Below, piece after piece: positions 1 through 10,768 of a stretch of DNA of 20,615 bases. The notes below the pieces were generated by a model. That model was not told where the DNA came from. It saw nothing but the letters and a program-made list of their open reading frames with translations, and made no database searches. Location of the stretch: NCBI GenBank assembly GCA_049999725.1, contig JBNGIS010011393.1, positions 1-20,615 of the forward strand. The letters are read 5' to 3'. This stretch comes from Haplomitrium mnioides. Its lineage: Eukaryota > Marchantiophyta > Haplomitriopsida > Calobryales. The position numbers and the translations under genes were made by a program. Every line of letters begins with the position of its first letter. Position 1 is the first letter of the stretch.

Positions 1-61
1 GTGTCGCTAATGCTTCTGATTTTGTGAATATTGCTTGAGTGCTCCAAAGCACCGGCTGATA
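1..61 (-). mobile_element. LTR terminus, same family as the 11839-15695 element, opposite orientation
   Basis: Read on the minus strand, these bases align without gaps to the first 60 or so bases of the insertion at 11839. About 49 of 62 positions match by eye, including the shared blocks TGCTTTGGAGCACT and AGAAGCAT. The other copy begins TGTCAGCCG; this one reads TATCAGCCG, so the terminal TG dinucleotide is mutated. The element lies on minus, its U3 start abuts the minisatellite at about 62, and the rest is beyond the left edge. The divergence suggests an old insertion or a different subfamily. A short internal fragment rather than a true terminus is possible, but the match stops where the other copy starts, which favours a terminus. 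Confidence 0.7.
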
Positions 62-73
62 GTTTTCTACACT

Positions 74-459
74 AGCTTTATATGTCCATCTTTGTTTTGT
101 TGCCTACACTAATTTGGCTTCATATTTTCATCTTTTCTTGCACTTAAAAGGCTTTATATGTCCATCTTTCTTTTACTACCTACCCTAGTTTGGCTTCATA
201 TGTCCCTCTTTGTTTTGTTGCTTGCACTTATTTGGATTCATATATCATCTAGCTTCATATGTCTATCTATTTTTTATGCCTCCACTTATTTCTCTTCATA
301 TATCCATTTGTGTTGTGTTGCCCACACTCAATTGGCTTCAAATCTCTAACTTTGTTTTGTAACCTCCACTAATTCGGCTTCTTATGTTTATTTTTTTTGG
401 TTTCTTGCATGCATTTGGCTTCATATGTCCATCTTTGTTTTGTTGCATACCACACTGAT
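74..459 (+). repeat. 42-bp minisatellite, about nine degenerate copies
   Basis: Units resembling GGCTTCATATGTCCATCTTT followed by GTTTTGTTGC and a CACTAATTT-like tail recur with starts near 74, 116, 150, 192, 234, 251, 292, 334, 376 and 417. Most steps are 41-42 bp. The copy at 116 is shortened to 34 bp and the one at 234 to 17 bp. The array is T-rich on the plus strand and unrelated in sequence to the 154-bp satellite. Because 42 is divisible by three, one frame stays open for 63 codons (158-349) and gives a hydrophobic, internally repeated peptide; this is a by-product and not a gene. Positions 460-490 hold no recognisable feature. Confidence 0.9.
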
Positions 460-489
460 TTTATAGTATGTTTCATGGGTGTTTTTGAT

Positions 490-2020
490 GTCTACATGTG
501 ATTAAAGAAGTTTTGAAGATGAGAGATGGTACACTAATGCTCCAAGTATTTTAACTTCCGATTTCTAAAATTCAAACCATACAAAACAAGAAAAATGACA
601 AATCAATATGGTTCGTATGAAAAAGGTAGTTCTGCCATCCATTTATGGCAAACAACATGTGATAAATGCAGTTTCGAGGATAGGAGGTGGTATACTAATG
701 CTCCAAGCATTTCAATTTCTAATTTACTAACCACACAATGTAAGTCGAATGGTAAATCAATATGGCCCTATGAACAAGGCAGTTATTCCATCCATTCAAG
801 GCAAATGACATGCGATAAATGCAGTTTTAGGAATGGGAGTGGGTACACTAATGCTCGTAGAATTCAATTTCTAGTTTCCTAGCCACACAATATTAGTTGA
901 ATGGTAAATCAATATGGCCCATATAAAAAAAGTAGTTATTCCATCCATCTATGGAAAATGACATGGGATCAGTGTAGTTTTAAGGATTGGAGAGGGTACA
1001 CTAATGCTCCAAGCATTTCAATTTCTAGTTTCCTAGCCACACAATATGAGCTGAATGGTAAATCAATATGCCCATATAAACAAGGTAGCTATTCCATCCA
1101 TCCATGGCAAATGGCATGTGATAAATGCAGTTTTGACGATCGGAGGTCGTACACTAATGCTCCAAGCATTTCAATTTCTAGTTTCCTAACCACATAATAA
1201 GAGTTGAAAGGTAAATAATTATGGCTCATATAAACATGCTAGCCATTCCATCCATCCATGGCAAATCGCATGTGATAAATGTAGTTTTGAGGATAAGAGG
1301 TGGTGCACTAATGCTCCAAGCCATTCAATTTCTAATTTCCTAATCACACAATATGAGTTGAATGGTAAATCAATATGGCCCATATGAACAAGGTAGTTAT
1401 TCCATCCATCCATGGCAAATGGTTATGATAAATGCAATTTTGAGTATGGGAGGTGGTACACTAATGCTCCAAGCATTTCAATTTCTAGTTTCCTAACCAC
1501 ACAATATGAGCTAAATGGTAAATCAATATGGCCCATATGAACAAGGTAACTATTCCATCCATCCATAGCAAATGAAATGTGATAAATGCAACTTTGAGGA
1601 TAGGAGGTGGTACACTAATGCTCCAAGCATCTCAATTTCTAGTTTCCTAACCATACAATATGAGATGAATGGTAAATCAATATGGCTCAAATGAACAAGG
1701 TAATTATTCCATCCATCCAAAGCAAATGGCATGTGATAAATGCAATTTTGAGGATGGGAGGTGGTACACTAATGCTCTAAGCATTTTAATGTTCTAGTTT
1801 CGTGACTACATAATATGAGTTGAATGGTAAATCAATATGGCCTATATGAACAAGGTATCTATTCCATTCATCCATGGCAAATGGCATATGATAAATGTAG
1901 TTTTGAGGATAGGACGTGGTACACTAATGCTCTAAGCATTTCAATTTCTAGCTTTCTAGCCACACAATATGCGTTGAAAGAGAATTTAATATAACCTACA
2001 TAAATATGGTATCTATTCCA
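490..2020 (+). repeat. 154-bp satellite, block A: monomeric organisation
   Basis: About ten head-to-tail copies of a 153-155 bp monomer. The anchor motif TTCCATCCATCCATGG or a variant recurs near 631, 787, 937, 1090, 1245, 1398, 1552, 1706, 1859 and 2014. Unlike the later blocks, neighbouring copies do not alternate. Nearly all have GGTACACTAATGCTCCAAGC, then CATTTCAATTTCTAGTTTCCTA, then GAATGGTAAATCAATATGG. The first copy (about 490-640) is the most diverged, as expected at an array edge. The last copy changes in mid-unit from A-like to B-like (GTTGAAAGAGAA near 1973), foreshadowing the dimers beyond 3370. The short open frames on both strands (for example 595-1197 plus, 1219-1732 minus) follow the repeat and are not genes. 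Confidence 0.93.
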
Positions 2021-2434
2021 TCTGTAGCACTACACACCCTCATCACACACACAAGTTAGCACAAGTACAATACATACAAGTTAGCATAAGAGAAGCGCAC
2101 AAGAAATTTAGAAACCCACAAAGTAAGAGATGCTAAACAAGGCACTCTTCCTTCTTTATATACTTGATAGAAAGGTCTTGCTTACATAGGTGGAGAAATT
2201 CCATTGGTTCTTTTTCTATCCCTTTCTAATTGGACCCATCTATTCTCTCTCACTTTGATTGAACCACCCTTTACTTTCATTTTGCTTCTACCAAGTGTCT
2301 TTATCATTAGAACCTTCTCTTTACTTTAATTCTCTACTTGCTATGTGTCTTTATCTTTTCTTTAGACTCCATCTTTCACTTTCATTTATTGTCTTTCTCT
2401 CCTCTTGCCACGTGTCCAACTCACTGTAATAGCA
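2021..2434 (-). mobile_element. Probable 3' LTR of the chromovirus remnant
   Basis: About 414 bp bounded on the minus strand by TGCTATTACAG at the start and GTGCTACA at the end, so it has the expected TG...CA termini. A TATA box (2155-2162) lies about two thirds along, in the right place for a U3/R boundary. Immediately upstream on the minus strand is AAAAAACGGT, a weak polypurine-tract candidate. With no second LTR here to align, the inner boundary near 2434 is an estimate. The outer edge at 2021 is firmer because it adjoins satellite. Confidence 0.6.
2155..2162 (-). promoter_or_regulatory. TATA box in chromovirus LTR
   Basis: TATATAAA on the minus strand, within the context AGTATATAAAGAAGG, about 135 bp before the LTR end at 2021. 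This is a typical position for an LTR core promoter. Activity is unknown; the element it would serve is disabled. Confidence 0.5.
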
Positions 2435-2550
2435 ACCGTTTTTTGCTACTCTAACTTAGTAATAGTTCTAGACATAGTTGATACTATATCTGACTTCATT
2501 TCTAGTTATGGCTTACTAAAGTTAGTGATTGTTTTAATCCTTACTCCGTT

Positions 2551-3369
2551 TTAAGAGGCAGCATCCTCGTTGCGAGTAAGAGAGTGCTCAAAAGAGTGAA
2601 CAAGCGCACACGCATTGGCCAAATTCGCTAATCGCTCCCAAGTAGCTTTATAAAGAGGGTAGCTTTTCCAACGAACAAAATAATTTACAATCTCATGATG
2701 GCTCCGACAATGTGTGCATTTCTTCAAGAGCTGTTCCACCTAAAATTCCTCATGACGATTACTAAGCTCAACAGGTGGAGGAGATTCTTAGGTATAAGTG
2801 AAGGTGGTAGAGCAAAGTACAAAAGTACGTAATAAAGAGACATGAAAAACAACATAAATCTTCATGTGAGAAGTTAAACAAGTTGATATGCTATTTCACC
2901 GATGCGAGCGGAAATAGCAAATAGTCCAATAAAACAAGCACATAGCTTACGAGAGTGAAGCAAAGGAAGATTGGTAGTAAAGAGCCACACTTAGTCACCT
3001 ATAGCAAACGTCACTTCTGGACGATGAGCATCGACATATTTTTTTGGCGATTACGAGCAACCTTAAGTTTTTCCTTGGTATAGTGGATGCCATGGTGGAG
3101 AGGATGGAGGAAATCATTGGCAGCTGGACTCTTAGAGGTTGATGGTAAATGAAGACTAGAGAGAGTGGTTGGATGTCAACCATACATCAAAAAGAAAGGC
3201 TCGGCTTGTGTAGAGTTGTTGATGGAGTTGTTGTAAAAGAACTCAAAAAGAGATAGCAACCAATCCCATTCTTCATGTTCTTCCAAAGTAAAAACCTCCC
3301 ACATATCTTCAATAGTGTGGTTGGCTCGTTCAGTTTGACCATCCAATTCAAGGTGATAAGCAGTGGACA
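2551..3369 (-). pseudogene. Broken pol 3' end: integrase core fragment, GPY/F-like region and chromodomain
   Basis: Minus-strand reading gives, in order: the end of the integrase catalytic core (STAYHLELDGQTE, then EFFYNNSINNSTQ and FFLMYG, 3370-3176); a basic linker; a GPY/F-like stretch with HSRKLCACFIGLF and ARIGEIAYQL (about 2990-2890); the FHVSL motif that usually follows it (about 2835); and a C-terminal chromodomain with YFVRWKSYPLYKATWE (about 2690-2640), ending at a TAA at 2551-2553. In living chromoviruses integrase inserts the cDNA, and the chromodomain is thought to steer it to heterochromatin. This copy is dead. It has a TGA at 3176-3178 where the family has a coding position, a one-base loss in an A run at 3039-3045, a TAA at 2991-2993, another frame change near 2880, a TAA at 2788-2790 and a TAG at 2740-2742. 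The catalytic acidic residues upstream are missing. Confidence 0.9.
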
Positions 3370-6300
3370 ATATAAGTTGAAAGAGAAGTTATTATGACAT
3401 ATTAGAAAAAGCTAACTATTCCATCCTTCCATGGCAAATGACATGTGATAAATACAGTTTTGAGGATGAGAGGTGGTCCACTAATGCTCCAAGCATCTCA
3501 ATTTCTAGTTTACTAACTACATAATATGAGCTGAATGGTAAATCAATATGGCCTATATGAACAAGGTAGCTATTCCATCCATCCATGGCAAATGGCATAA
3601 GATAAATGCAATTTTGAGGGAACGAGGTGGTAAACTAATGCTATAACCAATTCAATTTCTAGTTTCCTAGCCACACAATATACGTTGAAGGAGAAGTTGT
3701 TATGACCTATAAGAACAAGTTAGCTATTCCACCCTTCCATGGCAAATGACATGTGATAAATGCAGTTTTGAGGATGGGAAGTGGTCCACCAATGCTCCAA
3801 GCATCTCAACTTCTAGTTTACTAACTGCACAATATGAGCTGAATGGTAAACCAATATAGCCCATATGAACAAGGTAGTTATTCCATCCATCTATGGAAAA
3901 TGGCATGTGATAAATGCAATTTTGAGCAAAAGAGGTGGTCCGCTTATGCTATAACCATTTCAATTTCTAGTTTCCTAGCCACACAATGTACATTGAAAGA
4001 GAAGTTATTATGACCTATAAGAACAAGTTAGCTATTCCATCCTTCCATGGCAAATGACAGGTGATAAATGCAGTTTTGAAGATGGGAGGTGGTCCACTAA
4101 TGCTCCAAGCATCTCAATTTCTAGCTTACTAACTGCACAATATGAGCTTAATGGTAAACCAATATAGCCTATATGAGCAAGGTAGTTATTCCATCCATCT
4201 ATGGCAAATGGCATGTAATAAATGCAATTTTGAGCAAAAGAGGTGGTCCACTAATGTTATAACCATTTTAATTTCTAGTTTCCTAGCCACACAATATACG
4301 TTGAAAGAGAAGTTGTTATGACCTATTAGAACAAGTTCGCTATTCAATCCTTCCATGGCAAATGGCATGTGATAAATGTACTTTTGAGGATGGGAAGTGG
4401 TCCACTAATGCTCCAAGCATCTCAATTTCTAGTTTACTAACTGCACAATATGAGCTGAATGGTAAACCAATATAGCCTATATGAACAAATTAGTTATTCC
4501 ATCCATCCATGGCAAATGGCATGTGATAAATGCAATTTTGAGCAAAAGAGTTGGTCCACTAATGCTATAACCATTTCAATTTCTAGTTTCCTAGCCACAC
4601 AATGTACATTGAAAGAGATTTTATTATGACCTATAAGAACAAGTTAGCTATTCCATCCTTCCATGGCAAATGACATGTGATGAATGCAGTTTTGAGGATG
4701 GGAGGTGGTCCACTAATTCTCCAAGCATCTCAATTTCTAGTTTACTAACTGCACAATAAGAGCTGAATGGTAAATCAATATGGCCTATATTGACAAGGTA
4801 GCTATTCCATCCATCCATGGCAAATGGCATGTGATAAATGCAATTTTGAGGGAACGAGGTGGTCCACTAATGCTATAAGCATTTTAATTTCTAGTTTCCT
4901 AGCCACAAAAAATACATTGAAAGAGAAGTTGTTATGACCTATAATAACAAATTAGCTATTCCACCCTTCCATGGCAAACGACATGTGATAAATGCAGTTT
5001 TGAGGATGGGAGCTGGTCCACTAATCCTTCAAGCATCTCACTTTCTAGTTTAACAATTGCACAAAATGAGCTGAATGATAATTGAATATGGCCTATATTG
5101 ACAAGGTAGCTATTCCATCCATCCATGAAAAATGGCATGTGATAAATGCAATTTTGAGGGAACGAGGTGGTCCACTAATGCTATAACCACCTCAATTTCT
5201 AAATTCGTAGCCTCACAATATGAGTTGCAAGAGAAGTTATAATGACCTATTAGAACAAGTTAGCTATTCCATCCTTCCATGGAAAATGACATGTGATAAA
5301 TGCAGTTGTGAGCATGAGAGGTGGTCCACTAATGCTCCAAGCAACTCAATTTCTAGTTTACTCACTGCACAATATGAGCTAAATGGTAAATCAATATGGC
5401 CTATATGAACAAGGTAGCTATTCCATCCATCCATGGCATATGGCATGTGATAAATGCAATTTTGAGGAAACGAGGTAGTCCACAAATGTAATAACCATTT
5501 CAATTTCTAGTTTCCTAGCCATACAATATGAGTTGAAAGAGAAGTTGCTATGACCTATAAGAACAAGTTAGCTATTCCATTCTTCCATGGAAAATGACAT
5601 GTGATAAATGCAGTTTTTAGTATGAGAGGTGGTCCACTAATTCTCCAAGCATCTCAATTTCTAGTTTAATAACATCACAATATGAGCTGAATGGTAAATC
5701 AATATGGCCTATATGAACAAGGTAGCTATTCCATCCATCCATGGCGAATGGCATGTGATAAATGCAATTTTGAGGGAATGAGGTGGTCCACTAATGCTAT
5801 AACCATTTCAATTTCTAGTTTCCTAGCCTCACAATATGAGTTGCAAGAGAAGTTATGATGATCTATTAGAACAAGGTAGCTATTCCATCCTTCCATGGCA
5901 AATGACATGTGATAAATGCAGTTTTGAGTATGAGAGTTGGTCCACTAATGCTCTAAGCATCTCAATTTCTAGTTGACTAATAGCACAATATGAGCTCAAT
6001 GGTAAATCAATATGGCCTATATGAACAAGGTAGTTTTTCCATCCATCCATGGCAAATGGCATGTGATAAATGCAATTTTGAGGAAACAAGGTGGTCCACT
6101 AATGTAATAACCATTTCAATTTCTAGTTTTTTAGCCACACAATATGAGTTGCTAGAGAAGTTGTTATGACCTATAAGAACAAGTTAGGTATTCCATCCTT
6201 CTATGGCAAAGGACATGTGATAAATGCTGTTTTGAGGATGAGAGGTGGTCCACTAATGCTCCAAGCATCTCAATTTCTAGTTTACTCACAGCACAATATG

Positions 6301-6596
6301 AGCTCAATGGTAAATCAATATGGCCTATATGAACAAGGTAGCTAATCCAACCATCCATGGCAAATGGCTTGTGATAAATGCAATTTTGAGGAGACAAGGT
6401 GGTCCACTAATGTAATAACCATTTCAATTTATAGTTTTCTAGCCACACAATATGAGTTGCTAGAGAGTTGTTATGACCTATAAGAACAAGTTAGGTATTC
6501 CATCCTTCTATGGCAAATGACATGTGATAAATGCAGTTTTGAGGATGAGAGGTGGTCCACTAATGCTCCATGCATCTCAATTTCTAGTTTACTAAC

Positions 6597-7118
6597 TACA
6601 GAATATTAGTCAAATGGTAAACCAATATAGCCTATGTGAACAAGGTAGTTATTCCATCCATCTATGGCAATTGGCATGTGATAAATGCAATTTTAAGCAA
6701 AAGAGGTGGTCCACTAATGCTATAACCATTTCGATTTCTAGTTTACTAGCCACACAATATGAGTTGAAAGAGAAGTTGTTATGACCTATAATAACAAGTT
6801 AGCTATTCCATCCTTCCATGGCAAATGACATGTGATAAATGTAGTTTTAAGGATGGGAGGTAGTCCACTAATGCTCCAAGCATCTCAATTTCTAGTCTAC
6901 TAACTGCACAATATGAGCTGAATGATAAATCAATATGGCCAATATGAACAAGGTAGCTATTCCATCCATCCATGGCGAATGGCATGTGATAAATACAATT
7001 TTATGGGAACGAGCTGGTCTACTAATGTTATAACCATTTCAATTTCTAGTTTCCTAGCCATACAATATATGTTGAAAGAGAAGTTGTTTTGACGTATAAG
7101 AACAGGTTAGCTATTCCA
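6597..7118 (+). repeat. Duplicated satellite segment, copy 1 (partner at 10247-10768)
   Basis: About 520 bp sharing a run of uncommon variants with 10247-10768: AATATTAGTCAAATGG, CCAATATAGCC, GGCAATTGGCATG, CATTTCGATTTCTAG, GGGAGGTAGTCC, GGCCAATATGAAC, GGTCTACTAATGTTATAACC and TTGTTTTGACGTATAAG. The copies are 3,649 bp apart, which is twelve dimers less the 47 bp lost near 9171. In ten-dimer units 1 and 2 they are out of register by two dimers, suggesting compensating gain and loss of two dimers in unit 2. Confidence 0.85.
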
Positions 7119-7189
7119 TCCTTCCATGGCAAATGACATGTGATAAATGCAGTTTTGAGGATGGGAGGTGGTCCACTAATGCTCTAAGC

Positions 7190-7700
7190 ATCTCAATTTC
7201 TAGTTTACTCACTGCACAATATGAGCTAAATGGTAAATCAATATGGCCTATATGAACAACGTAGCTATTCCATCCATCCATGGCAAATAGCATGTGATAA
7301 ATGCAATTTTGAGGAAACGAGGTGGTCCATTAATGTAATAACCATTTCAATTTCTAGTTTCCTAGCTAGACAATATGAGTTGAAAGAGAAGTTGTAATGA
7401 CCTATAAGAACAAGTTAGCTATTCCATCCTTCCATTGCAAATGACATGTGATAAATGCAGTTTTGAGGATGAGAGGTGGTACACTAATGCTCATAGCATC
7501 TCAATTTCTAGTTTACTAACTGCATAATATGAGGTGCATGGTAAATCAATATGGCCTATATGAACAAGGTAGTTATTCCATCCATCCATGGCAAATGGCA
7601 TGTGATAAATGCAATTTTGAGGGAACGAGGTGGTCCAATAATGCTATAACCATTTCAATTTCTAGTTTCCTAGCCACACAATATACGTTGAAAAAGAAGT
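7190..7700 (+). repeat. Duplicated satellite segment, copy 1 (partner at 15936-16446)
   Basis: Shares with the region just right of the LTR insertion an unusual linked set: GCTCTAAGC, TTTACTCACT, GAACAACGTAGC, CAAATAGCATG, GTCCATTAATGTAATAACC, CTAGCTAGACAATATG, GTTGTAATGACC, TTCCATTGCAAATGA and GCATAATATGAG. Offset is 8,746 bp, close to sixteen dimers after correction for the insertion and the 47-bp deletion. Confidence 0.85.
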
Positions 7701-9112
7701 TGTTATGACCTATAAGAACAAGTTAGGTATTCCATCCTTCCATGACAAATTACATGTGATGAATGCAGTTTTAAGGATGGGAGCTGGTCCACTAGTGCTC
7801 GAAGCATCTCAGTTTCTAGTTTAATAACCGCACAATATGAGCTGAATGGTAAATCAATATGTACTATATTGACAAGGTAGGTATTCCAAGCATCCATGGC
7901 AAATGGTATGTGATAAATGCAATTTTGAGGGAACGAGAAGGTCCACTAATGCTATAACCATTTCAATTTCTAGTTTCCTAGCCACTTAATATATGTTCAA
8001 AGAGAAGTTGTTACGACCAATAAGAACAAGTTAGCTATTCCATCCTTCCATGGCAAATTACATGTGATAAATGCAGTTTTAAGGATTGGAGGTGGTCCAC
8101 TAATGCTCCAAGCATCTCAATTTCTAGTTTAATAACAACACAATATGAGTTGAATGGTGAATCAATATGGCCTATATTGACAAGGTAGCTATTCCATCCA
8201 TCCATGGGAAATGGCAATGTATAAATGCAATTTTGAGGGAACGAGGTGGTCCACTAATGCTATAACCATCTCAATTTCTAGTTTCCTAGCCTCAAAATAT
8301 GAGTTGCAAGAGAAGTTCCGATGACCTATTAGAACAAGTTATCTATTCGATCCTTCCATGGAAAATGACATGTGATAAATGCAGCTTTGAGTATAGGAGG
8401 TGGTCCACTAATGCTCCAAGCACCTCAATTTCTAGTTTACTCACTGCACAATATGAGCTTAATGGTAAATCAATATGGCCTATATGAACAAGGTACCTAT
8501 TCCATCCATCTATGGCAAATGGCATATGATAAATGCAATTTTGAGGAAACGAGGTGGTCCACTAATGTAATAACCATTTCAATTTCTATTTTCCTAGGCA
8601 CAAAATATGAGTTGAAAGAGAAGTTGTTATGACCTATAATAACAAGATAGCTATTCCATCCTTCCATGGTAAATGACATGTAATAAATGCAGTTTTGAGG
8701 ATGAGAGGTGGTCGACTAATGCTCCAAGCATCTCAATTTCTAGTTTACTAACTGCACAATATGAGCTGAATGGTAAATCAATATAAGCTATATGAACAAG
8801 GTAGTTATTCCATCCATCCATGGCAAATGGCATGTGATAATTACAATTTTGAGGGAACAAGGTGGTCCATTAATGCTATAACCATTTCAATTTCTAGTTT
8901 TCTAGCCTCACAATATGAGTTGCAAGAGAAGGTATGATGACCTATTAGAACAAGTTAGCTATTCCATCCTTCCATGGCAAATGACATGTGATAAATGCAG
9001 TTTTGAGTATGGGAGGTGGTCTACTAATGCTCCAAGCATCTCAATTTCTAATTTGCTAACTGCACAATATGAGCTGAATGGTAAATCAATATGGCCTATA
9101 TGAACAAGGTAG

Positions 9113-9527
9113 CTACTCCATCCATGGATAGCAAATGGCATGTGATAAATGCAATTTTGAGGAAACGAGGTAAATATGAGCTGAATGGTAAATCAGTACG
9201 ACGAATATGAACAAGGTAGCTATTCCACCTATCAATAGCAAATGGCATGTGATAATAACAACTTTGAGGGAACAAGGAGGTCCACTAATGCTAGAACCAT
9301 TTCAATTTCTAGTTTCCTAGCCACACAATATACATTAAAAGAGAAGTTGTTATGACCTATAAGAACAAGTTAGCTATTCCATCCATCCATGGCAAATGGC
9401 ATGTGATAAATGCAATTTTGAGGGAACGAGGTGGTCCACTAATGCTATAACCATTTCAATTTCTAGTTTCCTAGCCACACAATTTACGTTGAAAGAGAAG
9501 TTGTTATGACCTATAAGAACAAGTTAG
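9113..9527 (+). repeat. Disrupted monomers: 107-bp B/A chimera, then two consecutive B units
   Basis: The unit at 9113 begins as type B (GAGGAAACGAGG ending at 9170) and jumps directly to the second half of a type A unit (AATATGAGCTGAATGG from about 9173), losing 47 bp. It is followed by B units at about 9220 and 9374 with no A between them; the alternation resumes with A at 9528. This is the clearest break in A/B alternation in the window and looks like the product of unequal crossing-over or slippage. Confidence 0.88.
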
Positions 9528-10246
9528 CTATTCCATCCTTCCATGGCAAATGACATGTGATAAATGCAGTTTTGAGGATAGGAGGTGATCCACTAATGCT
9601 CCAAGCATCTCAATTTCAAGTTTACTAACTGCCCAATATGAGCTGAATGGAAAATCAATATGGCCCATATGAACAAGATAGCTATTCCATCCATCCATGG
9701 CAAATGGCATGTGATAAATGCAGTTTTGAGGGAACAACGTGGTCGTCTATTGCTACAACCATTTCAATTTCTAGTTCCCTAGCCACACAATATGAGTTGA
9801 AAGAGAAGTTATTATGACCTATAAGAACAAGTTAGCTATTCCATCCTTCCATGGCAAATGACATGTGATAAATGCAGTTTTGAGGATGGGAGGTGGTCCA
9901 CTAATGCTCCAAGCATCTCAATTTCTAGTTTACTAACTACACTATATGAGCTGAATGGTAAATCAATATCACCTATATGAACAAGATAGCTATTCCATCC
10001 ATTCTCCGCAAATGGCAAGTGATAAATGCAATTTTGAGGGAACGAGGTGGTCGACTAGTGCTACAACCATTTCAATTTCTAGTTCCTTAGCCACACAATA
10101 TGAGTAGAAAGAGTAGATATTATGACCTATAGGAACAAGTTAGCTATTCCATCCTTCCATGGCAAATGACATGTGATAAATGTAGTTTTGAGGATGGGAG
10201 GTGGTCCACGAATGCTCCAAGCATCTCAATTTCTAGTTTACTAACT

Positions 10247-10768
10247 ACACAATATTAGTCAAATGGTAAACCAATATAGCCTATATGAACAAGGTAGTTA
10301 TTCCATCCATCTATGGCAATTGGCATGTGATAAATGCAATTTTGAGCAAAAGAGGTGGTCCACTAATGCTATAACCATTTCGATTTCTAGTTTACTAGCC
10401 ACACAATATGAGTTGAAAGAGAAGTTGTTATGACCTATAATAACAAGTTAGCTATTCCATCCTTCCATCGCAAATGACATGTGATAAATGTAGTTTTGAG
10501 GATGGGAGGTAGTCCACTAATGCTCAAAGCATCTCAATTTCTAGTTTACTAACTGCACAATATGAGCTGAATGGTAAATCAATATGGCCAATATGAACAA
10601 GGTAGCTATTCCATCCATCCATGGCAAATGGCATGTGATAAATATAATTTTGTGGGTACGAGGTGGTCTACTAATGTTATAACCATTTCAATTTCTAGTT
10701 TCCTAGCCATACAATATATGTTGAAAGAGAAGTTGTTTTGACGTATAAGAACAAGTTAGCTATTCCAT
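10247..10768 (+). repeat. Duplicated satellite segment, copy 2 (partner at 6597-7118)
   Basis: Carries the same linked variant set as 6597-7118, with a handful of single-base differences such as TTGTGGGTACGAGG here against TTATGGGAACGAGC there. Ends close to the start of the third ten-dimer unit. Confidence 0.85.

Larger units (their letters stand above)
2021..3369 (-). mobile_element. Truncated Ty3/gypsy chromovirus remnant
   Basis: A non-satellite segment that reads on the minus strand as the 3' end of a gypsy element: the last part of integrase, a chromodomain, a short untranslated stretch and a probable 3' LTR. The 5' LTR, gag, protease, reverse transcriptase, RNase H and the first part of integrase are absent. 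The left edge is a plausible LTR terminus (TGTAGCAC directly after satellite ATTCCATC). The right edge breaks inside the integrase core at about 3369, where the sequence passes into satellite through the shared string ACAATATAAGTTG. The satellite does not resume in register: about 57 bp of monomer is present on both sides, and there is no 5-bp target duplication. A later deletion or illegitimate recombination therefore removed most of the element. Confidence 0.88.
4648..10759 (+). repeat. Two units of a third-level repeat: ten dimers, about 3,080 bp
   Basis: Rare variants recur at ten-dimer spacing. TATTGAC replaces TATGAAC in two adjacent dimers at 4791/5099, 7870/8178 and 10904/11212. GTTGCAAGAGAAG or a one-base variant occurs in pairs two dimers apart at 5224/5840, 8303/8919 and 11336/15817. 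GAGGAAACGAGG followed by GTAATAACC occurs at 5465/6081, 8545/9162 and 11577/16063. TGTGATGAATGCAG occurs near 4676 and 7755. Steps are 3,079-3,081 bp once the 47-bp deletion near 9171 and the 3,862-bp insertion with its target duplication are corrected for. Unit 1 is 4648 to about 7726 and unit 2 about 7727-10759. Unit 3 begins near 10760 and continues past the insertion to about 17700 with weaker marker support. The first half of each unit matches best. Confidence 0.75.

Noticed and set aside
158-349. 63-codon hydrophobic open frame resembling a small membrane protein.
   Set aside because: It lies wholly in the 42-bp minisatellite, whose length is divisible by three; the peptide is 14-residue repeats of T-rich DNA.
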